Source: Micavibrio sp.
GTDB taxonomy: Bacteria; Pseudomonadota; Alphaproteobacteria; Micavibrionales; UBA2020
Direction of reading: 5' to 3'
Length of the DNA: 64,000 nucleotides
Assembly: GCA_028283745.1 (NCBI GenBank)
Contig: JAPWJZ010000008.1
Location: 248,001-312,000, forward strand
A model generated the notes under the pieces. That model had not been told where the DNA came from, did not search any database, and worked only from the letters and a program-made list of their open reading frames with translations. The position numbers and the translations under genes were made by a program. Positions 27,379-35,042 of the stretch are shown piece by piece. Position 1 is the stretch's first letter; every line of letters begins with the position of its first letter.

Positions 27379-27699
27379 CTACTGGGTATCCTTGTCCAGC
27401 AGCGCTTTCAGCTGTGCCTTGACGGCGGCGGGGTTGTCGTGGGCCTTCAGGAACAGTGTGATGGCGGCGGTGGCGGCTTCGCGGTCGTAGGGCACGGTGC
27501 CGCTGTTGCGGCTTTCGGCGGCTTCCGTTTTTTTGGCGGCGGGTTTGTTTACAAGGTTGCCGGCAGGCGTCGCCGCTGGCGGCCTTTGGGTGCTGGCGGC
27601 GGCAATTTCGGCCATTTTTAAAATCCGCGGGTCGATTCTGGCGCGCTGCTGGCGTATCTGCGCCTTCAGAATTTCCAGTGCCTTTTCGCGGTTGTCCAT
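27379..27699 (-). CDS. Hypothetical small protein, 106 aa
   Basis: An unrecognised soluble protein. From the ATG at 27699 it has a basic helix (REKALEILKAQIRQQRARID), a Pro/Ala/Lys-rich linker and a C-terminal helical segment (AATAAITLFLKAHDN and AQLKALLDK). A longer in-frame start at 27744 would add 15 residues without a better ribosome binding site. It is divergent from waaA. Confidence 0.55.
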   Translation of the reverse strand: MDNREKALEILKAQIRQQRARIDPRILKMAEIAAASTQRPPAATPAGNLVNKPAAKKTEAAESRNSGTVPYDREAATAAITLFLKAHDNPAAVKAQLKALLDKDTQ

Positions 27700-27842
27700 C
27701 GGCGGCCCCTTGGCGTTAAGTGGCAAGGTGACAAGTTCTTGCAACTATTCATTTAATTTTAGCAGTCCGCGCGGTTTTACCGCAAGAAATGCTTGCATTA
27801 AGTAGCCAAAATAAAGAATCTTATGGTCAGGAACCCGAGGGC

Positions 27843-29120
27843 ATGTTGCAGACCGTCTATAAATTCATGATGCAGGCATCCACCCCGCTGCTGGAAGCGT
27901 ATTTGCAAAAACGCGCCCGCCGCGGCAAGGAAGATGTTGCAAGGTCACATGAACGCCGCGGCCGCCCCGCAAGGCCGCGCGGCGCAGCGCCGCTTGTGTG
28001 GTTCCACGCCGCCAGCGTCGGTGAATCGCTCGCGCTGCTCTCCATCATCACGCGCCTGCTGAATGACAACCCGGGTATCGAGGTCATGGTCACCACCGGC
28101 ACCGTGACCTCAGCGCATTTAATGGCGGAGCGGCTGCCGAAGGGCGCCTTCCACCAATACATGCCCGTCGATCATCCGGCGTGGGTCGCGGGCTTCCTTG
28201 ACCATTGGCATCCTGACCTGGTCGTCTGGTCTGAATCCGAATTCTGGCCCAACATGCTGGCGGAAATTTCACGCCGCCGCATACCCGCCGTGCTGCTGAA
28301 TGCCCGCATGTCCGAAGGCAGCTTCCGCCGCTGGCAATGGGCGCGCGGCATGATTGGCGGCATGCTGGGGGCGTTTGACTTATGCCTTGCGCAGAACAAG
28401 GCAGAAGCGGCGCGGCTGCTGGCCCTTGGCGCGCGCGATGTGCGCGTTTCCGCCAACATGAAATACGCCGCCGCCCCGCTGCCCGCCGATGCTGGAAAGC
28501 TTGGGGCGGAGCAGGCGCGCTTTGCCGGCAAAAAAACAGTCCTGTTCGCCAGCACGCACCCCGGTGAAGAAGAAGTTGCTTTTGCAACGCACCAGCGCCT
28601 GAAAAAAACGGTGCCGGATGTGTTGACGATCATCGTCCCCCGTCACCCGCAGCGCGGCGCGGAAATTTTGGCGCTGGCGGCAGGGCAGGGCGTTGCTGCC
28701 ACGCTCCGTTCGCGCAATGACGCGCCGGATAATGTGTATATCGCCGATACACTGGGTGAACTGGGGCTGTTCTTCCGCCTTTCCCGCAATGTCGTCATGG
28801 GCGGCAGCTTTGCCGATATCGGCGGGCATAACCCGATTGAACCGGCGCAGTTGGGCTGCGTTATTTTTTATGGCCCGCATATGTACAACTTCGTCACCAT
28901 CAACGACGATTTCAAAGCAGCCCACGCCGCCGTGCAGGTCGCGGCCGAAGCCGAACTGGCAGCGCAGCTGGAGCAGGCGCTGCTGCAGCCCGAAAATTTC
29001 AACCGCTACGGCGCCGCCGCCAGCGCGCTGACCGCCGAAAAAGCGGGCGTGGCGAACGATATTGCGGCCGAACTGCAACCTTTCATCAACCGCATCAGCG
29101 GCAAGGCAAGGGCGGCATGA
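27843..29120 (+). CDS. waaA: 3-deoxy-D-manno-octulosonic acid transferase (Kdo transferase)
   Basis: This enzyme adds Kdo to lipid IVA at the cytoplasmic face of the inner membrane. It is 425 aa from the ATG at 27843. Landmarks are FHAASVGESLALLSII with the catalytic glutamate, the N-terminal-domain segment VWSESEFWPNML, and the nucleotide-sugar site GGSFADIGGHNPIEPA. Its first residues form a basic/hydrophobic membrane-associated stretch. It is followed 13 bases later by lpxK and then an acyltransferase, a lipid A assembly operon. Confidence 0.95.
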   Translation: MLQTVYKFMMQASTPLLEAYLQKRARRGKEDVARSHERRGRPARPRGAAPLVWFHAASVGESLALLSIITRLLNDNPGIEVMVTTGTVTSAHLMAERLPKGAFHQYMPVDHPAWVAGFLDHWHPDLVVWSESEFWPNMLAEISRRRIPAVLLNARMSEGSFRRWQWARGMIGGMLGAFDLCLAQNKAEAARLLALGARDVRVSANMKYAAAPLPADAGKLGAEQARFAGKKTVLFASTHPGEEEVAFATHQRLKKTVPDVLTIIVPRHPQRGAEILALAAGQGVAATLRSRNDAPDNVYIADTLGELGLFFRLSRNVVMGGSFADIGGHNPIEPAQLGCVIFYGPHMYNFVTINDDFKAAHAAVQVAAEAELAAQLEQALLQPENFNRYGAAASALTAEKAGVANDIAAELQPFINRISGKARAA

Positions 29121-29133
29121 TGGTGAACGTGGC

Positions 29134-30138
29134 ATGACAATGGCAACCCCGCAGTTCTGGTATGACCGGGCATCGGCGCGCAGCCGCATCATGGCGCGGC
29201 TGCTGTCGCCGCTGGGCAGGGTGTACAGCTGGGCCGTGAACAAGCGGTTTGAATTTTACTACCCCGTGCCAATGGCAAAGCCCGTCATTTGTGTCGGCAA
29301 CCTTGTCGCGGGTGGCGCTGGCAAAACGCCGGTCGTGCTGTCGCTCGTCACGCTATTGCAGGAAGCGGGCTTTAATCCGCATATCCTCACCCGCGGTTAC
29401 GGCGGTGCGGAAGAAGGACCCCTGCAGGTAAGCCCCAACCGCGACACGCCCGCCGATGTCGGCGATGAAGCGCTGCTGCTGGTTGAAAAAGCGCCCACCT
29501 GGGTTGCCGCCAGCCGCCCCCTGGGCGCGCAGGCCGCGATTGATACGGGCGCAAACATCATCATCCTCGATGACGGTTTTCAAAACCCCAGCATCCACAA
29601 GGATTTCGCCTTCCTCGTCATTGACGGCGTTGCGGGCTTTGGCAACGGCCTTGTCATTCCGGCGGGCCCCTTGCGTGAGGACCTTGCCGCCGGCCTTTCC
29701 CGCGCCCACGCCATTATTATTGTGGGGGATGATAAAGCGGGCGTTGCCGACACCGTGCGCAAGTACGTGGATATTCCCATTCTTTACGCCGCCCTGCGCC
29801 CCGATGCCGACAACCCCGACCTGTTCGGCAAAACCGTCTTCGGGTTTGCAGGCATCGGCCGCCCCGAAAAATTCCGCGATACGCTGATTGCCGCGGGCGC
29901 CATGCTGGAAGGCTGGGGCAATTACCCGGACCATTTCGCCTACATCGAGGAAGACCTGCGCGAGCTTGTCGCCGCCGCCGAAGCAAAAGACGCGCTGATT
30001 GTGACGACCGCAAAAGACTACGTGCGCCTGCCGTCGCAGCTGAAGCATAAAATCATGAAATTCTGCGTCCATCTTGAATGGCAGGATGCGGGCGAACCCA
30101 TACGCCTGATTACCGATGCCTTGCGAAAGAACTGGTAA
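29134..30138 (+). CDS. lpxK: Tetraacyldisaccharide 4'-kinase
   Basis: LpxK phosphorylates the 4' position of the lipid A disaccharide. Starting at 29134 gives 334 aa, the usual size. The P-loop is VGNLVAGGAGKTPVV near residue 50 and the family motifs LTRGYGG and ILDDGFQNPSIHKD follow. The N-terminal hydrophobic region anchors it to the inner membrane. Its stop overlaps the start of the following acyltransferase gene by one base (TAATG). Confidence 0.95.
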   Translation: MTMATPQFWYDRASARSRIMARLLSPLGRVYSWAVNKRFEFYYPVPMAKPVICVGNLVAGGAGKTPVVLSLVTLLQEAGFNPHILTRGYGGAEEGPLQVSPNRDTPADVGDEALLLVEKAPTWVAASRPLGAQAAIDTGANIIILDDGFQNPSIHKDFAFLVIDGVAGFGNGLVIPAGPLREDLAAGLSRAHAIIIVGDDKAGVADTVRKYVDIPILYAALRPDADNPDLFGKTVFGFAGIGRPEKFRDTLIAAGAMLEGWGNYPDHFAYIEEDLRELVAAAEAKDALIVTTAKDYVRLPSQLKHKIMKFCVHLEWQDAGEPIRLITDALRKNW

Positions 30139-31031
30139 TGAGCAAGCGCAAGCGCTGGGTCAAGGCGCTGAAATACGCCTTTGAAACCACGGCGGCCTAT
30201 ATTGCCTTCGGCATCTTCCGCGCACTGCCGCTGGATACAGCGTCGGATTGCGGCGCTGCCATCCTGCGCTTTCTGGGGCCGAAGCTGGGCATTACGCGCA
30301 TTGCGCGGCTTAACCTTGCCCTCGCGTTTCCTGAAAAAACGCCTGAGGAAAAAGAAGCCATTATTCTGGGCATGTGGGATAACCTGGGCCGCGTGATTGC
30401 GGAATACGCGCACCTGCACCGCATCTGGCACCGCGTTGAAATGATCAACCATTCGGATTGCTTCGATCCTGACCGCCGCACGTTACCGACCATCTTTTTT
30501 TCCGGCCACCTTGCCAACTGGGAAGTGCCGGCGATTGCGGCAAAGCAGGGCGGCCTGCCGCTGCACCTTGTTTACCGCAAGCCCAACAACCCCGGCGTGG
30601 ACAGCCTGCTGCGCCGCGCGCGGGAATCCGGTGGCGTCGGGCATATCGTCAAGGGGCGGCAGGGCGCGCGCGAAATTCTGTCGATGCTGAAAAAGGGCGA
30701 GGGCGTGGGCATGCTCATTGACCAGCGCCTGTCCGAAGGCATTCCCGTGCCGTTCTTCGGCCAGCCCGCCATGACGACGGATGCACCGGCGCAATTCGCG
30801 CTGCGGCTCGGCTGCCAGCTCTACCCCGTGCAAATCGAACGCCTCAAGGGCTCCAACTTCCGCATGACGGTCTTCCCCGCCTTGAAGGTGATGCCGACGG
30901 ATGATAATGCCGATGATGCCATGCGCGTCATGACCGAAGCGAACGCCCTGCTGGAAGGCTGGGTGCGCCAGCGACCCGAGCAATGGCTTTGGATCCACCG
31001 CCGCTGGCCGCAAAGCCGCGTAAAACAGTAA
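30138..31031 (+). CDS. Lipid A biosynthesis acyltransferase (LpxL/HtrB family)
   Basis: A late acyltransferase that adds a secondary acyl chain to Kdo2-lipid IVA. It is 297 aa from the ATG at 30138. The HX4(D/E) catalytic motif reads FFSGHLANWE. Further family blocks are VYRKPNNPGVD, GMLIDQRLSEGIPVPFFG and the C-terminal WLWIHRRW. Which acyl position it serves cannot be told, so no symbol is given. It is the last gene of the waaA-lpxK unit. Confidence 0.93.
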   Translation: MSKRKRWVKALKYAFETTAAYIAFGIFRALPLDTASDCGAAILRFLGPKLGITRIARLNLALAFPEKTPEEKEAIILGMWDNLGRVIAEYAHLHRIWHRVEMINHSDCFDPDRRTLPTIFFSGHLANWEVPAIAAKQGGLPLHLVYRKPNNPGVDSLLRRARESGGVGHIVKGRQGAREILSMLKKGEGVGMLIDQRLSEGIPVPFFGQPAMTTDAPAQFALRLGCQLYPVQIERLKGSNFRMTVFPALKVMPTDDNADDAMRVMTEANALLEGWVRQRPEQWLWIHRRWPQSRVKQ

Positions 31032-31061
31032 GCCGTTGTTTAAGGTGATAAATTTCAAAAA

Positions 31062-31090
31062 TTGACATAAGTTTTCGGGGTTGTTAGTTT
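31062..31090 (+). promoter_or_regulatory. Candidate sigma70-type promoter
   Basis: TTGACA at 31062-31067 and TAGTTT at 31085-31090 are separated by 17 bp, about 50 bases before the first of three tandem paralogue genes. The -35 is a perfect match and the -10 is weak. Confidence 0.4.
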
Positions 31091-31141
31091 ACGGAACCAT
31101 TACTCCTTAAACCCTCGTTCCTTCCAGCGGAGATTCGCGCC

Positions 31142-31849
31142 TTGGACAGCAAGTCCCTGTCATCGAAAGTCTATTACGCCGACCAGAGCAGCCTCTGGAT
31201 CGAGGCGCTGGTGCCGGGGGTGGAAGGCATTTCGGCGACGGATTCCATTGCGTTCCAGTTCGCGGGCGTGGCGCGCGTGCAGTCTTTCGGGCCGCTCAAT
31301 TCCATTATTTCGATCAAAGACGGGCCGGAAATTATTTTCAACCTGCCCTACGATAAGCTACAGGAAAAAATTCGCGACTGCGTAAACCCGGTCTTGAACC
31401 TGAAGGAATACGTCAATCTTTCCACCAAGGCCGTGCTTGCCAAAAAATTGCGCGAAGAGTTTGCGGATGCGATCGAGGCGGAAAAATGGGCATATATTGA
31501 AAGCCTTACCATGACCGCCTATGTGCGCCAGTCGAATTCGATTGAATTCCGGCCCTTTACCTTCAGCGGCAAAGACATCAACGCCCGCAACCTTTCCGAA
31601 GGCGGCAGCATTTTTGAAGGCACCAACATCAAGATGAAAATGAAGGGCGACAAAAAGACCCCCTTCGGAGACCAGGAGTTTTTGATGGAAGGCAGCATCG
31701 AAGAATTGCGCGCACTGTGCAAGGAAGCGCACGCAGCCGGCAAAACCACGCTGGACTTAAGCGAATATTCGCGGCGCAAAGGCACGACCCTGCCGCCGGA
31801 GAAACTGCTTGAAGTTCTCGCCCGCCGCAGCAAACCCTTTCAACCGTAA
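31142..31849 (+). CDS. Hypothetical protein, tandem paralogue 1 of 3
   Basis: 235 aa, soluble, unknown. The start is a TTG at 31142 with CGGAGA about ten bases before it; no ATG gives a full-length product. It shares with the next two genes an N-terminal module (aliphatic residues, then KDGPEIIFNLPYDKLQEKI) and a C-terminal box (CKEAHAAGKTTLDLSEYSRR). The middle is specific to each copy. It is the first gene after a probable promoter. Confidence 0.65.
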   Translation: MDSKSLSSKVYYADQSSLWIEALVPGVEGISATDSIAFQFAGVARVQSFGPLNSIISIKDGPEIIFNLPYDKLQEKIRDCVNPVLNLKEYVNLSTKAVLAKKLREEFADAIEAEKWAYIESLTMTAYVRQSNSIEFRPFTFSGKDINARNLSEGGSIFEGTNIKMKMKGDKKTPFGDQEFLMEGSIEELRALCKEAHAAGKTTLDLSEYSRRKGTTLPPEKLLEVLARRSKPFQP

Positions 31850-31860
31850 CGGCAGGCCGC

Positions 31861-32520
31861 ATGAAACAGCTCGGTAAATCCCGTATTTTTTCGATGGCAG
31901 ATGAAGACTTTCTCATCGAAGCCTTCGCGCCCGTAGAGGGCGGGAAGGATGCCTGGCGCCGTATCGCCTTCCGCGCCGGTAACGTCGATTACCTGCATGA
32001 AATTGATGAAAAGACCAGCGGCATTACGCTGAAGAACGGCGTGACCATTCCCACCACGCTGCCCTTCGCTGAATTGAAGCGCCAGATTTTCGAGCCGGAT
32101 ACCAGCACGGGCAACAGTATTGATCTGTCGCTGGTCACCGGCGCCGCTGTTGGTGCTGTTGCCGCGGTGCGCCTTTCCAAAAACTTCAACCCCGCCGCCG
32201 AAACCGCGAAAGCGGAGACGAAGAAGCCGATGGAAATCATCGTCTTCGCGCATGAGGCGCGCAACGACCGCAACTTCCGCCGCCTGATTTTCACCGACGC
32301 GATGATTGATAATTTCGAAGCACACCCGGAACGCAAGGACAGCGAAACGTATATTTCGCTCAAGAAAACGCTGGATGACTGGGATGATTTTTATATCCCC
32401 CTCCCGCTGACTACCTTCACCTATTACCTTGATGAAGCCAAGCGCCGCGGCGCGCCGCAGCTTGACCTTGGCGAAGCCACCCGGCCCAAAAGCACCGCCG
32501 CGCTGAAAATGGGATTTTAA
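31861..32520 (+). CDS. Hypothetical protein, tandem paralogue 2 of 3
   Basis: 219 aa, unknown. It has the N-terminal box SGITLKNGVTIPTTLPF and the C-terminal box YLDEAKRRGAPQLDLGEATR, aligned with the flanking genes. The middle is an Ala-rich stretch (about 85-125) followed by a beta/alpha segment. It starts 11 bases after paralogue 1. No signal peptide is present. Confidence 0.65.
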   Translation: MKQLGKSRIFSMADEDFLIEAFAPVEGGKDAWRRIAFRAGNVDYLHEIDEKTSGITLKNGVTIPTTLPFAELKRQIFEPDTSTGNSIDLSLVTGAAVGAVAAVRLSKNFNPAAETAKAETKKPMEIIVFAHEARNDRNFRRLIFTDAMIDNFEAHPERKDSETYISLKKTLDDWDDFYIPLPLTTFTYYLDEAKRRGAPQLDLGEATRPKSTAALKMGF

Positions 32521-32545
32521 ATATGTTACGGGATTATAAAACGCC

Positions 32546-33247
32546 ATGACCATCAACCCCAAATTCAACAAGCGCCTGCTGCCGGATGCGGAAGATTTGA
32601 TTGTGCGCGCGCAGGTGTCAACAAGTGACGGCAAGGCCTTTGTGCCTTTATCCTTCACGCGCGAGCGCATTGATTACCTGACGGCGGTATCCGAAGGTGT
32701 TTCCGGCATTGTGCTGAAGAACGGCGCGAAAATCCCGGTGAACATGCCATATGAAGCGCTGGAAGCCAAAGTTTACTTCGCGGATATTCTGAACGAGCCG
32801 GTGCTGGACCTGCGCGCGCTGACCGGCCCGTACGCGGCGGCTGCCGTCCTGCCGGCCCTGTCGGCGGAATTCGACGCGGCGGCAGCGCCTGCGGTTGACG
32901 GCGACAAGCCGCCCATGGTGAACAAGGAACTGACGATTGCCGTTTTCGTCCGCCAGGCGGAACAGCAGAACTTCCAGATGTTTTTTGTCAAAGACACCAA
33001 CATCAACTGGGCGGGTGTGGACGGTGAAGATGGCCGCAACGGCAAATTAACCAAGCTGCCGCTGCGCAGCAGCGTCGGCCCGTTTGGCGAAAAAAACATT
33101 ATCATCGATATTTCGCGCCCGACCTTCATGGAATTTTACAATAAGGCGAAAATGCAGGGGCTTGATGAACTGGACCTGCGCGAATGGACGCGCCGCCGCG
33201 ACCCCGACGGCATCAAGCCGCCCAAAGGCGTAAAGCCGCCGTTTTAA
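32546..33247 (+). CDS. Hypothetical protein, tandem paralogue 3 of 3
   Basis: 233 aa, unknown. Shared boxes are SGIVLKNGAKIPVNMPY near residue 55 and YNKAKMQGLDELDLREWTRR near the C-terminus. Paralogues 2 and 3 resemble each other more than either resembles paralogue 1. The end is basic and Pro-rich. A bidirectional hairpin terminator closes the three-gene unit. Confidence 0.65.
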   Translation: MTINPKFNKRLLPDAEDLIVRAQVSTSDGKAFVPLSFTRERIDYLTAVSEGVSGIVLKNGAKIPVNMPYEALEAKVYFADILNEPVLDLRALTGPYAAAAVLPALSAEFDAAAAPAVDGDKPPMVNKELTIAVFVRQAEQQNFQMFFVKDTNINWAGVDGEDGRNGKLTKLPLRSSVGPFGEKNIIIDISRPTFMEFYNKAKMQGLDELDLREWTRRRDPDGIKPPKGVKPPF

Positions 33248-33268
33248 CCCGCCGGTTAAACGCACAAT

Positions 33269-33307
33269 AAAAAAGCCCGCCGGCATTGCTGCTCGGCGGG
33301 CTTTTTA
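33269..33307. terminator. Bidirectional Rho-independent terminator
   Basis: A 13-bp stem AAAAAGCCCGCCG / CGGCGGGCTTTTT sits between convergent genes ending at 33247 and 33326, with T-runs in both directions. Confidence 0.9.
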
Positions 33308-33325
33308 TTATTGAAGCGCTAAAGC

Positions 33326-34156
33326 TTACGGCGTCGGCTTCGACGACGTTTTGGCGGCGGCTTGCGCAACCGGCGCGGGCTGCTGTTGTTGCTGCGGCGC
33401 GTTCTGGTTGGCGGCTTTCTCGAACTTGCCTTTCAGGCTTTCGTAGATGCCTTTCTGGCCTTCTTCCGACAGGTAACGCAGGCCGTTGACGACTTCCGAA
33501 TACTGCTGGCGGTCGCGGCGCGAGCTGAGCGAGTTGTGGGTGATTTCCGCCTCGGCTGCGGGGTCGTCATAGTTCACGCCCTTGATGCCTTTGATGCGGT
33601 CAAGGCTGCGCAGGATGCCGGTCTTGATGTTCAGGACAGCGGGCAGCGCGGACAGGGCGGTAATGCCAAGGCCCACAGCCGTTGCCATCGCAAGCGTGCC
33701 GACCATGAAGGCCGGAACCACAACGGGGAAGGACAGGGCAGCCGCAACAGCCGTGGTGGCGATTTTGCCGCCGACAGTTGCCAGCAGCGGGACGTTGCTG
33801 GTGAGCGTTGCGGCAAGCGCCTTGCCCGCCACGAACCATGCGCCGCCGGCGCCAACGGTACCGCCGAGCCATTGCGAAACGCCCTTCAGGTATTTGCCGT
33901 CCGCCAGGTTGTGCGCGGCGCGCGTGCCGTTGCGCAGCATGATGCCAAGCGGCAGCGTGATGGCGGCAAGGTGGCCGTTGCGCATGTTTTTGTGGATGGC
34001 GAGGTTGTCAAACTTGGTGGCAACCCATTTGTAGAGGTTGACGGGTTTTTCGTAGGCGAGTTTCGCGTAACCTTGCGCGAGGCCTTTCAGCGTGATCGGA
34101 ATCACGATCTCTTTGCGTGATTCAATCTGGTGCTGGCTGAGCTGGTTGTCGGACAT
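33326..34156 (-). CDS. Hypothetical membrane protein, 276 aa
   Basis: The family is unknown. Starting at 34156 (MSDNQLSQHQ) there is an AAAGG element ten bases upstream. After a polar N-terminus of about 60 residues come three or four hydrophobic Ala/Val/Gly-rich segments (about 75-185). A charged helical region (SLDRIKGIKG onward) and a Gln/Pro/Ala low-complexity tail follow. It is monocistronic, with the shared terminator downstream. Confidence 0.65.
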   Translation of the reverse strand: MSDNQLSQHQIESRKEIVIPITLKGLAQGYAKLAYEKPVNLYKWVATKFDNLAIHKNMRNGHLAAITLPLGIMLRNGTRAAHNLADGKYLKGVSQWLGGTVGAGGAWFVAGKALAATLTSNVPLLATVGGKIATTAVAAALSFPVVVPAFMVGTLAMATAVGLGITALSALPAVLNIKTGILRSLDRIKGIKGVNYDDPAAEAEITHNSLSSRRDRQQYSEVVNGLRYLSEEGQKGIYESLKGKFEKAANQNAPQQQQQPAPVAQAAAKTSSKPTP

Positions 34157-34538
34157 AGAAGGGTAGCCTTTCATAGAGGGGTAAAATAACTTTCGTAAAA
34201 ATCCGAAAAGAATTCGCCGGGCCCGCGCAGTAGCACTGCGCATTTAACCGTACGCCTGAGGACGAATCATTTTTCGAAACCGAGTGCATCCTAGTGATGC
34301 CATAACGCACTGTCCATCCCCTAAATGCTACGGAAATTGATTACAAGTTTATGCAAAGTTATGGTGCGCAGATGCTCAAATTCGCCTGCGGCTTGCTAGC
34401 CTGCAAAAGGAGTGATCCGCGTAAAAAAAAACAGCACAACACGCATGAAAAAAGGCCCGGATTCTTCCGGACCTTTTTTTGTGTGAGGGTAGGCTTTGGA
34501 TGGCGAAAATGGTTTTGTGTGTAAAAGACTTTCGGGGG
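34157..34538. other. Intergenic, no gene seen
   Basis: About 380 bases with no convincing frame. It contains the upstream region of the membrane protein gene and, near its right end, the terminator at 34448-34480. Confidence 0.5.
34448..34480 (-). terminator. Rho-independent terminator
   Basis: AAAAAAGG-CCCGG pairs with CCGG-ACCTTTTTTT across a short loop, with a single mismatch. On the minus strand it ends in TTTTTT and lies 58 bases after the gene ending at 34539. It can also work on the plus strand. Confidence 0.75.
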
Positions 34539-34859
34539 TTATGCGGTTTGGGGGGAAGAAAAGGCGTCGGTGCTAAAAACATCCCTAACAACGTTATGGG
34601 CAATCAAGGAAGCTGCGACCATGTTGGCGCGGAAGGCGCTGCTATGCAGGGCATAGCATTTGCCGCAGGTGGATAGTGAAATCAGGTGGCCCCTGACCAG
34701 CAGGTCATGGCTATCGGCGTTGCCGCAGCCGCACAGCGCGCATTGCTCGCGGCTTTCAACAGCGCGGGCGTTCAGTCGGACGATATCGGAAAGCAGCGGG
34801 CTGATTTTGTTCATCGTGCGGAACCAGGCTGCGGAGTAAATATCAGTGCTGTATGCCAT
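34539..34859 (-). CDS. Hypothetical small protein with a four-cysteine zinc-ribbon-like motif
   Basis: 106 aa, unknown. The pattern CALCGCGN followed some 25 residues later by STCGKCY gives two CxxC pairs, as in small zinc ribbons. The rest is helical (SDIVLNARAVE-like segment before, FRANMVAASLIAH after). The ATG at 34859 has GGGAAAATCGC upstream. It could be a small nucleic-acid or protein-binding factor, but nothing beyond the metal site is supported. Confidence 0.55.
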   Translation of the reverse strand: MAYSTDIYSAAWFRTMNKISPLLSDIVRLNARAVESREQCALCGCGNADSHDLLVRGHLISLSTCGKCYALHSSAFRANMVAASLIAHNVVRDVFSTDAFSSPQTA

Positions 34860-34976
34860 TGCGATTTTCCCTTAGATACGTTTCGTGCCCCGCTAGATAT
34901 ATAAGCAAGCCGTGTGCCAGTTTTTGGGCGGCTGTATGCCATTGGCAGATATAGAAAATTTATAAACCACGCATAG

Positions 34977-35013
34977 AAAAACCGGCCTGCGCGGGTGCGG
35001 CAGGCCGGTTTGT
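34977..35013 (-). terminator. Probable terminator of uvrA
   Basis: AAACCGGCCTG pairs with CAGGCCGGTTT over an 11-base GC-rich loop, followed on the minus strand by TTTTTC. It lies about 30 bases after the uvrA stop. Confidence 0.75.
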
Positions 35014-35042
35014 ACGAAGGCTTTTAAGACTCTTTTAACCTG

